A stretch of 23,015 bases of DNA, taken from the NCBI GenBank assembly GCA_004151065.3, contig NWUY0300057240.1, forward strand, positions 1-23,015. Direction: 5' to 3'. Numbering within the stretch: position 1 is the stretch's first letter; each line of letters opens with the position of its first letter. This stretch comes from Larix sibirica. Taxonomy: Eukaryota > Streptophyta > Pinopsida > Pinales > Pinaceae. Shown piece after piece: positions 12,027 to 21,127 of the stretch. The notes under the pieces were generated by a model. It worked only from the letters and a program-made list of their open reading frames with translations, was not told the DNA's origin and searched no databases. Made by a program: the position numbers and the translations under genes.

Positions 12027-12082
12027 ATTGCAGAAGGACCATTGCAGGAAGGTGATTGCGAGGAGATCATTGCAGAAGAGCA
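12027..12082. repeat. Four phased 14-bp units in the LTR
   Basis: Units start at 12027, 12041, 12055 and 12069 with exact 14-bp spacing. Each begins ATTGC and continues (A)G(A/G)AGGA-like. Looser relatives (CTGCAGAAGG at about 11,911, GTTGTGGAAAGG at about 12,088, ATTGTGGAA at about 12,118) lie around the core. The position near the 3' end of the LTR corresponds to U5 if the LTR is on the + strand. Confidence 0.8.
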
Positions 12083-12299
12083 CCGAAGTTGTGGAAAGGA
12101 TGTGTCTCCGCAAGACCATTGTGGAAATTCAATTATGTCTGTCAGAACGTTGCGGAAAGCCCAGTTTGAAGGTAAGGGCCACAATTGAGAAGAACTTGGC
12201 GGGTTTTTAGCCAAGTCTAGTGGTTCGATTCTAGAGAACCACAATATTGTCTGGGAAGCGGGTTGGATTGGATTTTGGTCATTCCCCCCTGCATCATCT

Positions 12300-12312
12300 T
12301 GGGATCAATTGC
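12300..12312 (+). other. Degenerate primer-binding-like site
   Basis: TGGGATCAATTGC resembles the plant initiator tRNA-Met complementary site TGGTATCAGAGC with a few differences, and lies 3 bases after the LTR end, the usual spacing. It may be coincidental if the LTR is a solo copy. Confidence 0.4.
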
Positions 12313-12690
12313 AATACAAATTTGGAGAGGTCAATTGCGTCCACACTCCTTTCTTTGTATACATGGTGAAAATAAATTTAATTAAAAGAAAATTTATAGA
12401 GTTGAAGCTCGTCATATATAGATATCAACATAAAGTTTTCCAAACTACGAACCTCTAAGATCTAATTAATCATGACTAATGAGTCATCAAAATCCTGTAT
12501 TCTTAATGCATCCTTGTCAAAAGAGAGTATGAGAAGCAATTTAAGGGCTATTAATCAATATAATTATTAGAACCACCACCCAACTTTGATTTGAATTTAA
12601 TGAAGTGAAATTCACTCAAAATAGAACCTCTTTGCTCCACACATCTGAGGAACCCCATTAAGTAGGCCCAAGCATCACTTTTATCAATAA
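12313..12690. other. Unassigned DNA between the LTR and the LINE
   Basis: No gag-like frame follows the primer-binding-like site. The minus-strand continuation of the LINE into this stretch is faint, so it may be eroded RNase H sequence of the LINE, the start of an internal LTR-element region, or unrelated DNA. Confidence 0.35.
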
Positions 12691-12699
12691 TTTCTATAG

Positions 12700-14095
12700 T
12701 TATTTTCCTTCAATGTTTCTATTTTTTAGAATGCTTAAAACTATCCAAGATAGACTTTATACAATACATTATATAGGAGGAATAATCCTATCTTTAATCA
12801 AACTTACATTACGATCCATCCATATGCTCCAAGCTATAATCAAAGGGAGATATTTAAAAAATTTGAAAGAAAAATTGAAGCACCAAGATTTCAAAGCTTC
12901 TTTTAATGAGACCCCACTCTAAACATTCCTTATTCCTGAAATACCTTCAACTTCTTTCCATACCTGGACTGAAAAAGAGCATCTCATCAACAAATGAAAT
13001 ATGGATTCCTCATTCTCTTTACATAGGGGACACTTAATAGGATTGTGTCTATTTCACTTCTATAACACATCTCAGCTTATGAAACTTGTGATTGAGACAA
13101 AGATACATAACTAATGCACGATTTTAAAGGAAATTTGAACTCCTAGCCTGATCCCATAGTAGGGCCATGCATTTGATGGGTTTAGTATGAGTTGACTCAA
13201 GGTGAGTCAATAAGTGTGGTTGGGGCTTGTTGGGCCCTTCATTTTGGGTCCCATAAGGAGTCAATAAGCACTAAAATTTAATGTCCACCACCGCATCATA
13301 TCCCCTATCTATCAAATTCACATAAGGTCCAATAGCCCACCTTGGGAGTATACACTCCTCTGGATGGATTTTTTGACGAAATCTATTTTATGGCCATATT
13401 CTTGAATCTCATACAAATTTCTCTTAAATTTGAAATATAATTTCCCATTCCAAATCATCCCCTTCACTTAAACCAAGCATGACAACAAGTTTCCATTCAT
13501 GTCTCCAAATGGTAGTCATCTATCGAAAAGCTACTTGACTTAAACAAAAAATTTCATTCGTATGGAGAACATTGAGTAAATTCTATGATAGCTTGAAAAC
13601 CTACCCACTACCTACACAAGGGTCTTCACCAATTATCATTATTTTCCCATTTCCCACTTTCCAAATGAACCACTTCTCAATCAATGGAAAATAAAATAGT
13701 ACTGCGATTTTCTAAATGATATAAACATTATGGAAACATTTTGTAGGGATCCTAATCCAACCTTCCACTAACTCAGGCTAGATGTATTTCCAATAAATTA
13801 CCTAAATCCAAAGGCACTTACTAGATATTAGTCTCTAGACATATTTAGCATTAAGAGATTTTCAAAACAATTGGATGTTTTTTAAACCCCACCCACCCAT
13901 ATCTTTTGGAATAACAACTTATTAGCATTTTACTGAGGATGCACCCTCTTTATAATCTTTATTCCCAAACCAAAAGAATATGAAATTGAACCTCCTAATC
14001 CTTTCTAAAACTCCTTTGGGGTTGAAAGATGAGTGTAAGATAAGTCTAGGCCCCCTAATCTAGCTTTCCTAAATCTCAAATTGCATGACGTTATC
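12700..14095 (-). pseudogene. LINE ORF2 remnant: RT C-terminal part plus zf-RVT domain
   Basis: Minus-strand translation gives a long colinear match to plant non-LTR ORF2, mostly in one frame with many stops. In order it shows PKGVLERIRRFNF and FFWFGNKDYKEG (RT thumb side), PKDMGGWGLKNIQLF, KSLNAKY-V-stop-RLIS, FIWKVGNGKIMIIGEDPC, a WRHEW block, LWDQARSSNF, then the zinc-binding domain: CPLC (complement at 13021-13032) and HLLMRC (12979-12996). It is followed by LPLIIAWSIWMDRN, the usual segment after zf-RVT. Stops replace expected residues (Trp in KYVW, Arg before DSR), and at least one frameshift lies just before CPLC. The RT palm with its catalytic aspartates and the endonuclease are absent, so this copy is dead. 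In autonomous copies this protein does target-primed reverse transcription. Clade (L1-like, plant) is inferred from these domains. Confidence 0.85.
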
Positions 14096-14646
14096 CTCAT
14101 ATAAAGCATCCCTCATTAATAATTAGGTAGCTAACCGTTTATAATTAACTCGAATCCCTTGATTAGGATCAATACCATCTATACATACCCTTCCTCTAAC
14201 AACACCCACAAACCAATAAAAGAAGTTGTAGAAACCTTCCTGCCTTCTCTTAATTTTTTCATACTTTTTCTAGAGCTAGGTTTACCCCTCAACTTATACA
14301 CTTCCATCTCAACCAAATCCTAGAATCTATGTCTTTATTTCCTTTATTTACCAAATTCAAAAGAAGAGGATCAACATTAGACATACCATGAGATGCATGT
14401 GCCATAGTTGTTGAGCGGAGGTCTCTATATCACCAATATTCTCTAGATATTTTAGGCTAGTAGTGTAAGGAGGGAGAGAATTTTTGTCCCTAGATGGATC
14501 AACAACCATAAACTCTAGGATCTCATCACTCTCCTTCAGAGTTTATCATTCCTTCCTCAATACCTCCCTCCTTAGCAATGACCTAAGAAGGCTAGTTGTT
14601 AACAACATATTCCTCATTTTCTTCCTTGTCCACTTTATTTGAATTA
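14096..14646 (-). pseudogene. Probable LINE ORF1 C-terminal tail (3' to the nested insertion)
   Basis: On the minus strand this follows the nested insertion. It opens with an acidic stretch (VDKEENEEYVVNN), continues through several stops, then gives DPLLLNLVNKGNKDIDSR and a basic tail LRGKPSSRKSMKKLREGRK (complement near 14237-14292). Acidic linker plus Arg/Lys/Ser-rich tail is the layout after the zinc knuckle in plant L1-type ORF1 proteins, which bind element RNA. A second minus frame stays open over about 14,130-14,300 (EKIKRRQEGFYNFF..., then GIDPNQGIRVNYKRLA) without a recognised family. The junction to RT thumb sequence near 14.1 kb marks loss of endonuclease and RT palm. The assignment is by position and composition, with moderate certainty. 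Confidence 0.5.
14630..14646 (-). repeat. Candidate target-site duplication, downstream copy
   Basis: The minus strand reads TAATTCAAATAAAGTGG right after the A8 tract. Its partner at 16177-16189 reads TAATTCAATGTGG. They share TAATTCAA and GTGG, with a small indel between. Confidence 0.5.
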
Positions 14647-14657
14647 TACTTTTTTTT

Positions 14658-15795
14658 ATAATTGAATTAGGTAAATTTTTTATATTAAAAGACTGAAAAA
14701 TAAAATCGAGAATACATATTGTTCCATATTACAAAAATGGTCTTATCCTAACAGAGTTATACAACAAAACTATCCTTCAACCTGGTAAGCTATAACAACT
14801 ATAGAATATATCTAACATAGTATTTGAAATTGTGTACTTGAAAAAATTGTCCTAACATGACTATACAAAAAAAGAGCATAAGGTAGAGGGTTAATGGGAT
14901 CCTTTCCTGCTAACATCTTCATCCATATTCTTACTTCCATCTTCATGGCCATGTGAACTTGAAATGCCGATACGCACCATTTTTTGTTGCTAAACATAAT
15001 CCTCTTAAGTTTTCCTTGGAATCCAAAAATAGGTTATTCTGAAAATGACCCCCTAACAAACATCTCCTAATGTGCTTTAGTAGTTTTAATTAGCGTCTCT
15101 AACTATCCCCATTTCTCCCAAACTTGACTCTCAAGGTTGTCAAATCTAGCATCCAACTGCACAACATGGGAGGAAATTTGATCTACAGTTGCAATGATCC
15201 CATCCATATGTGAATTAAGAATGCACATCATGATTTGTAGGTATCGAATGACACTTTGAACCTTGCCAAGACCAGAACCCCAACTAGAACTCGCCATGAA
15301 TTTTAAAGCACCCAATACCTTCATCATATTTGCAAACAAAGCCACAGGAGAAATGACTTAATAAGCAGATAGACCAAACCTCCAAACTATATTGCAAGCT
15401 TGCGCAAAATCCAAATCATAGTGAAATTTTAGAGAATTATTTGTTAACCCCTACCAAATATATTGTTTCTTTAAGGGTCAATCATTTCCCAACGAAACCA
15501 TGCCAAAATCCCCACCACTCTCACATATTGTGGAGATATCCCCTTGTAGATATATCCCACAAGTGGAATTAGAATGAAAACACAACTCCATAAAACAAAG
15601 GGGTGGAGCCAAATAAACAACAAAGGGAGAGACACGAGGAGAACCTCCCTATGAGGGATAAAATGGAACTTGTGCCACATACTTGGCGCACTATTAAAAG
15701 GGCACCATTTGACACTCATGCCAACAAAACATGTTAAATGATCCATAAGTACGATTAGTGTGATAACTTAAAAAACTCAAGGGATCCATCATCGC
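14658..15795 (-). other. LINE 3' tail region with a coiled-coil-like short ORF
   Basis: No conserved domain was recognised downstream of the RNase H fragment. A minus-strand open frame (15103-15345, 80 codons) ends in a heptad-like, Asp/Gln/Leu-rich stretch (SSHVVQLDARFDNLE) that could form a short coiled coil. Another (15471-15746, 91 codons) is very hydrophobic, with runs of Leu, Val and Trp that look like chance translation. I interpret the block as the 3' untranslated tail of the nested LINE. Confidence 0.4.
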
Positions 15796-16172
15796 CGAGG
15801 GTGGCCCCCATTTTTAACTAAAAAACCATGATCTAAGATGATAGCATGGTTGGCTATCATATTCACGACTGGGTTATTATGTCTTTGAATGTGCATGAGA
15901 TTCACATCCCTGATTTGGCCAAGCACATTCATGATTCTTTGTTGAAGCCATCCTATATTCAATTTGTCTTTGAAATCCCTTTTCCTAGCCTAAGTTATCA
16001 ACAACATGGAATCACCTAAAATCATGGCTTTATTGATCTTGAGAGAAATGGTGAATTATGGTCCCATGAGTAAGGCATATGTCTTTGCTTGGTGGTTTGC
16101 AGCTTGTCCCATTCCCTAGTCATATGTTAGCCATATATTTCCTTCAAGATCCAGTAGGATCCCCTTGTGCTT
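15796..16172 (-). pseudogene. LINE RNase H domain fragment (RVT_3 type)
   Basis: The minus-strand frame reads KHKGILLDLEGNIWLTYD, stop, GMGQAANHQAKTYALLMG, then AMILGDSMLLIT, stop, ARKRDFKDKLNIGWLQQRI, and INVHI-like VNLMHIQRHNNPVVNMIANHA. This is the fold order of plant LINE RNase H, which degrades RNA in the RNA-DNA hybrid. The first strand with the FDGA-type aspartate is missing. The expected Glu of AET is Lys (codon complement 16083-16085), the GDS aspartate is kept (16008-16016), and the last aspartate (N-x-x-AD) is replaced by VN. With three stops and three of four catalytic acids gone, it is inactive. Confidence 0.85.
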
Positions 16173-16173
16173 A

Positions 16174-17110
16174 CCACCACATTGAATTAGAATCCTTCAC
16201 CTAAATCTTTTGATTGAATTTAAGGTGATAATCCAACACCAAGTGAGCATACCGCATGACACCTCGTACACAAAATAAAACCCCAACACAATCCAAAACT
16301 TAATTGTGAGTAAAAGATCCTCTTTGCAAAATAATATCAATGTTTGACCCCTCTCTCTGGTTCAATCCCACTAGGATCCTTGCTATGGACATAAAGTTTG
16401 AATCTAGATAACTCATATGCACTTCAATATTAGACCCCAAAGAATTCCCAATTTCCTTAAAATCATCAATTGACTAGAAATCGAGTGACGAACTAGGAAG
16501 TTTTAGCCACACTGGGATGATGTAATTTTAGTCCATACGTGCGTCAAATATAGGGCCCCCATTTTTAAGGGACATTGGGGAAGAACCATGTTTCCAATGA
16601 TGATTCAAGATCTTCCTTGAATTGCCAACAAAACAAAAAATAAAATCTATCCCTCCCATAGACAATATGCAAAAGTTTGGATAGTATCCCAAACTAGGCT
16701 CCCATTCTACCCTCAACCATTCTTTAAGATATCTATCACCAATATGCCTACCATGGAACCTTCCAACCAAGCCTTGTGAAGCCAAACCCACCACTTGGTG
16801 CATTTTCACACCATTAGAAAGAACTAGCTTCACCAAGATTCCTTTTTTTCTGAACACTTTGCTTTCCCCTTTTTGCCCCTCCTCCCTAGCTATTCCTCTT
16901 TTCATAGGATTTTCTCCACAACTGATAAAATGAGTTACACTTTGAAGATTCCAAAATCCTTCATCCCTCACACCCTCAATCATTCCATTGTCACAAGTCC
17001 ACCCTCTCTAGAGATATCTCCCCGCCACCAAATGAGGCCAACCCTCTTACCATCGAATCCCCAAAATTAAAACATGATGGGACCACCAATGGATTTCTAG
17101 ATGGGAGACC
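16174..17110 (-). pseudogene. LINE ORF1 remnant: DUF4283 domain, linker, decayed CCHC knuckle
   Basis: The minus strand holds a 151-codon open stretch (16528-16983) with GLVGRFHGRHIGDRYLKEWL, then W-E-P-S-L-G-Y, LSMGGIDFIFCF and GPIFDARMD, the DUF4283 pattern of plant L1-type ORF1 RNA-binding proteins. After a stop (Gln expected) it continues NYIIPVWLKLPSSSLDF, stop, SIDDFKEIGNSLGSNIEV, SIARILVGLNQREG, then a degraded zinc knuckle (VLFCVRGVMRYAHLVLDYHL; only the first Cys and His remain) and LKFNQKI-stop-VKDSNSMWW. The frame is interrupted at MWW by the nested LINE. N-terminal sequence in another frame (GLPSRNPLVVPSCFNFGDS, LASFGGGEISLERVDL) is near 17.0-17.1 kb. The Met of the 151-codon frame is internal, not a true start. 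Confidence 0.8.
16177..16189 (-). repeat. Candidate target-site duplication, upstream copy
   Basis: The minus strand reads TAATTCAATGTGG at the ORF1/RNase H junction; partner of 14630-14646. Confidence 0.5.
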
Positions 17111-17236
17111 CTCATAAGCACATATAAAATCACCCTCCATAAATTTTCAATGAGAAAGATATGGTGCATGTCTATAAATGCCTCCAAAAAGTACCTTTAT
17201 TGCACTTTTACTCACATCCTATTGGTTGTCAGAGCC
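17111..17236 (-). other. Probable 5' region of the older LINE
   Basis: Continues from the ORF1 N-terminal sequence. Together with 17,441-17,690 it may be the LINE 5' end, split by the GGAGC-rich insert. No exact 5' end could be placed. Confidence 0.35.
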
Positions 17237-17431
17237 TATGTTGTTGGGAGCGGGGAGCGGGGAGCGGGAGCGGAGCAAAAAGCGAAATTTTCAAAAGCTN
17301 GCTTTTAGTATAGGAGAGGTAGGGAGCGCCTCGGGAGCGCCATGGGAGTGTGCTCCCAAAATTGGGAGCGTTTTGGGAGCGAGCTTCAGGAGCGGGAGCG
17401 AGGGGGTAGGGGGTGCTCCCACGCAGCAGAG
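17237..17431. mobile_element. GGAGC-rich insert flanked by 9-bp direct repeats (probable non-autonomous DNA transposon)
   Basis: A 195-bp GC-rich island in AT-rich DNA is flanked by identical GTCAGAGCC (17228-17236 and 17432-17440), as expected for a target-site duplication. Near the ends, TGGGAGC (17245-17251) and GCTCCCA (17415-17421) form inverted repeats, extendable imperfectly to TGTTG.TTGGGAGC against TGCTGCGTGGGAGC. Subterminal GGGAGCG hexamers are repeated about ten times. A 9-bp duplication would suit Mutator-like elements, while many subterminal hexamers suit hAT-type elements, so the superfamily is undecided. An ambiguous base lies at 17300. The 93-codon + frame across it is repeat translation (Gly/Ser/Ala/Glu) and not a gene. 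Confidence 0.6.
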
Positions 17432-17440
17432 GTCAGAGCC

Positions 17441-18389
17441 CATACCAAGAATAGATTAAATATTGTCCATAACCCGCCACCTTTACTCTAAACGCATGCC
17501 TCCCTCCACATAGGACATTGGAACCATGTTTGATGCCTCCTCCAAGTGAATCATTTGACTCAACATCCAATCAGGAAAGGATTGAATAAATGCAATGGGT
17601 CATTAGAGTAAGTGACAAACTCGTCATAGGCCATTGCTTGCCACCATGAATCCTACTGCATAACCCTAGATTAGCTTTGTTTTCTATTTTCTCATTTGTT
17701 TCATGACAAGATAGGTTGGAGTAGAGAAGATAGAGGCAACATTTGAAAATGTGGCCTTTTATTATATGCTCCTACCCTCATCTCTCTTGTATCTATCTTT
17801 ACACCTACTCTTCATTGTTATTTGAAAATCAATAGAGGATTTCTACATACACTGGTGGGTTTTGTTTTACAAGCAAAGTGAGCTCGATCTTCTTAGTAAG
17901 ATTCATTATTTCTTGTTTACTCTCACATTTCTCTTGCAATACTTTTTTTATAAAGGGTTTTAAGTTTCTTGAAGAGTTTCTCTTGAGGCGGTTTTAGTAA
18001 ATGCTATGGGTGTGATTTTATGCAAGATTTGCAAACCTACTCATGCATGAAAAATTGCACTAGTCTCCATGGAAGCCACAAAAGTGTTCTTCTTGAGGTA
18101 AACATGTGCCCAATTTTCACATTGTTTTTTTTACAATGTCAGGGCTTTCCTTATTCTATTATCTACAAATTTTTAAGGGTTTATGGTGGTCACAAGGGCA
18201 CCTTTTGTTGTTTTTTTTGTTTTCTAGGTTGTGGAGTGAAAATGACATTTATTTAGAGGGTTTTAAAACAAGTTTATGACAGCCTCAAGTCACACTTAAC
18301 ATGTACTTATATTTAATAACTCTCGTGGATTCTACTGTTATCAAGCTCAGGGTATCTCTTGGGTATTTGGATTATAGAGTTTTTATACA
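17441..18389. other. No confident gene; possibly LINE 5' sequence to ~17.7 kb, then unassigned
   Basis: The minus strand has protein-like pieces up to about 17,680 (for example AMAYDEFVTYSNDPLHLF) that could belong to ORF1 upstream sequence. Beyond that, T-rich sequence with short open frames carries no recognised motif. Confidence 0.4.
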
Positions 18390-18506
18390 AAGTGTTTGTA
18401 AATATGCATCTAGTACCAAAGACATGAATTTTCCATAAAAAGTATTTATAGATATGTCGAAGCCAAGACCATGTAATTTACATGAAAATTGTTTGTAAAA
18501 ATTCCT
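18390..18506. repeat. Degenerate ~50-bp tandem repeat, 2.3 copies
   Basis: The anchor GT(G/A)TTT(G/A)TA(A/G)ATATG occurs at 18392 and 18442, with a third weaker start (GTTTGTAAAAA) at 18491. Within units, CAA(A/G)ACATG(A/T)ATTT recurs at the same offset. Diverged, with no coding potential. Confidence 0.6.
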
Positions 18507-20893
18507 AAACAAAAGCATGCATTTGTAATTTAATCTAAGTTTTCTAAATTTCATTCTATTAGTTAGCACATATTAATCATTCAAATATATTATAATATTA
18601 AATCTAAATGATGATTTGATATCTTAGAAATATGCTCACAAATATAAATATTCACAACAACAAAAATCCAACTCATATAATTCCCATAGACACACTCTTC
18701 CATTGTTTCTGATTATAGAGGATTCCTATACTCGACCTCCTACTTCATAATCACTCATAACTTTACCATACCAATCTATGAGAGTCTTCTCTCAACATTC
18801 ACTTCATGATATGACAATGATATAATAAGTACGATTAGGTTCTTCAATACTTCAAAACTATAACATATGCACAATTTAAGATTACACATATTTTACTCAA
18901 ACATGCATATCCATATAATGCATTCAATGTATTGTTAATATATTATGTACACTTTCTTTTCAACATTAACATGCCTTCTATTATTGTTAAGGTGTTCACA
19001 TTCATTGTAATCCATTGTTATTTTATTTTGGATCATAATTACCATATGCAAAATCCATTTTAGGCACATGATACAATCATTGAAAGATATCAATGAGCTT
19101 TGTGTGGCAATGTAATCCTTGTTTTAAAATTTATAAAAAAAAACATCACATATAGACATTTTTAAAATCAAAATTTGACATTAAAATCATTCAATATCAA
19201 TATAATTTTTTTCTTAAATTGTATTTTACAAAAAAATTTCAATATAATGACAAATTACTACTGCCAAAAATTGATGTTAATAAAGTCAAAATATCAAATA
19301 AATTATAGCAACACTAATCCCACTCATTCACAAAATCAAGATTACATAAAAGGGAATGTTTCGATTTTTTTACTATCAATTTAATATGGTAATTCGATCA
19401 TAGATGTAGTACTCGGGGATTCTAAGGAGATTTTATACAAGTAGAAAAGATTACAATGGCAGATCCATACTTTTCAATAATGAGATGCCTCTAACTCCTT
19501 TATCCTTGGGTTTCGTTACCCTTACGACTCTGCTTAATGAATGCACTTCAATGAATTCCTCTCAATCTTCCACCAACAATGGGAAATGATGAAGAAAAGG
19601 TTCAATGGTCAAGTAAGAAGATGCAATGAAGCCATATTGTCATAGATTCGGTAAACTAAAGTTCCAAAATATAACATCCTCAACCCCATGTGTAGGAGGT
19701 CTTTTTTAAGCTTTTAGTCATTCCTAGAGTTTTTACAAAATTAATAAATCCATATTGTAGAATCATTCTGATATATTCACACTTTGGGCTCACTAACAGT
19801 GGTCAAATATGATTAAAAACTTAGACACACATTGTTGTCAAGTGTGATCATATCAAAAATACCACACAGGTTTCAGTTTGTTATGAGCACCATCATACAC
19901 TTTTTGAGGGAATAAGTGCATGAGTTCTCAAACATTTAAAGTAATCACATACTATATATACCACTTGGTAGTATATTCAAAGGATAAAATATAGATTGGT
20001 ACATAAAATTCAAAGTTCCAATAATACTATTTATGGCTAATAGGATTGTATGTGTAAGGGTCTCATGCAGCTTTTCAAACATTAATTTGTCTACATTGAA
20101 CTAAGTAATATGGATTTGAAACAAGAATCACACGCCAAGATAGTGAAACATAATTTAAGAAAGATCAATCTTTAATGTAGTGCATATATGTTACACATCA
20201 AAAACTACATAACTAGGATATAAGTGCATTTGTGACACAACATCAAGTTTCCACTCTAATGCACATCAAAGCTCACCACAATAATGTACATCCCTTATCG
20301 ATGATTATGTGTGACTCTAAGCTTGTGATACATTGGTCAAAACATTGTGCTCATATTGTCACAATTTTCCTTTTTGGGACGCTAATTATACTTAGTCATT
20401 TTCTGTATTTGACTAATAAAGGTTTAAGTCAACCAAACAATTTTTTATGAGTTTCTAAACATTTGTGTTATAATAGAATTTGTGTAACTTACTATAAATG
20501 TATTTATATGATCAAGAAGGTAGAAATGAAACATGGTCAATTTATGATTTTTTAGATTTGATGTGATTATTGACACATATCTACATAATGATTCTTGAGA
20601 TTTTAAGAAATACGTGGAAATAATAAATTGTCACATTAATATTTTTAAAAATACCATCTCAAATATGTTAGAGTTTTATTTGGGTGATTTCATGTATGTT
20701 CATTGATACTTATGTGTTTATGGTGAGTTTAATATGTACCTTAATTGTATTTCAGGTTTTAATGGTGTTGAGACAAGTGCAAATGGAAAGTGAAAACAAA
20801 ACAATTTTATAGAAAATAAATAGTGATGATTGGTTATATAATATATTTTGAATTAAGTTTAAAAAATATATTTCATTTTTTCATATTAGTAGT
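18507..20893. other. AT-rich intergenic DNA, no gene seen
   Basis: About 2.4 kb without recognised genes, LTR ends or RNA genes. Open frames are short (under 75 codons) and low-complexity. A more GC-balanced patch at 19,390-19,700 could be old LTR sequence, but no terminus or primer site was found. Confidence 0.5.
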
Positions 20894-21127
20894 AAAGGAG
20901 TTGTCTACAAGTGCGACGATTTTTCCCTACAAGTGCGATGATTTCTCCCTACAAGTATGATGATTTTTCCCGAAGGATGATTTCTCCCTTTGTCGACGTA
21001 AACTTCGAACGTAGGTAAATGCATGCGGATGGAGTTGGTGAAGTTCTCCTGTTCCCAATTCGAATGCTCATTCCCCACCAGACCCTGCATAAACCCATAC
21101 CACCACGCACTTGTAGACAACTCCTTT
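20894..21127. repeat. Perfect 22-bp inverted repeat spanning the PPR 5' end
   Basis: Arms at 20894-20915 (starting AAAGGAGTTGTCTACAAG) and 21106-21127 (ending GTAGACAACTCCTTT) are exact reverse complements of 22 bp, 190 bp apart. The right arm lies inside the PPR frame (roughly residues 30-36, RTCRQLL), and the left arm overlaps the first unit of the 22-bp tandem array. Transcripts could fold back across the putative start codon. Confidence 0.92.
20905..20987. repeat. 22-bp tandem array, 3.8 copies
   Basis: Units at 20905-20926, 20927-20948, 20949-20970 and a 17-bp partial at 20971-20987 follow CTACAAGTGCGATGATTT plus (C/T)TCC. Unit 1 shares CTACAAGTGCG with the left arm of the inverted repeat, so the array probably grew from that arm. 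Units are contiguous, without spacers, so this is not a CRISPR array. Confidence 0.95.

Larger units (their letters stand above)
10959..12296 (+). mobile_element. LTR of an LTR retrotransposon (solo LTR or 5' LTR of a truncated copy)
   Basis: The block begins TGATGCATGGGC and ends CCCCCCTGCATCA, a perfect 7-bp terminal inverted repeat (TGATGCA/TGCATCA) with canonical TG...CA ends, 1,338 bp apart including a 95-base gap. Its GC content is clearly higher than either flank and the edges coincide with the composition change. A primer-binding-like TGGGATCAATTGC follows 3 bases after the end, suggesting a 5' LTR on the + strand. Against this, GCTTG before and TCTTG after could be a 4-of-5 target duplication of a solo LTR. 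No gag or pol is visible downstream, where LINE sequence begins by 12.7 kb. The several ORFs across the gap are artefacts. Confidence 0.65.
14647..16176 (-). mobile_element. Nested 5'-truncated LINE (RNase H fragment, 3' tail, A8)
   Basis: On the minus strand, ORF1 sequence of the older LINE stops abruptly at MWW (16174-16182) and RNase H sequence begins at once, lacking its first strand. The insert continues through a non-coding-like tail of about 1.1 kb and ends in eight A (T8 at 14650-14657 on the + strand). Similar TAATTCAA...GTGG sites flank it, as expected for a target-primed insertion with target duplication. After it the older ORF1 appears to resume. Same orientation as the host element. 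An alternative is one rearranged LINE, but the domain order (RNase H inside ORF1, before RT) is better explained by insertion. Confidence 0.6.

Noticed and set aside
12220-12242. tRNA gene suggested by GGTTCGATTC (B-box-like) with a GTGGTTC/GAACCAC hairpin
   Set aside because: No acceptor, D or anticodon arms can be built around it, and it lies inside the LTR. Kept only as a small hairpin near the LTR end.
11891-12244. 117-codon minus-strand frame in the LTR
   Set aside because: Lies wholly within the LTR and antisense to it, with Ser/Pro/Leu-rich translation and no motif.
15471-15746. 91-codon hydrophobic minus frame as a membrane protein
   Set aside because: It lies in the LINE 3' tail; the composition is typical of chance translation and no start context or homology is apparent.
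20905-20987. Short regular repeats as a CRISPR array
   Set aside because: Units are directly adjacent with no spacers, only 3.8 copies, and the surroundings are plant nuclear DNA.
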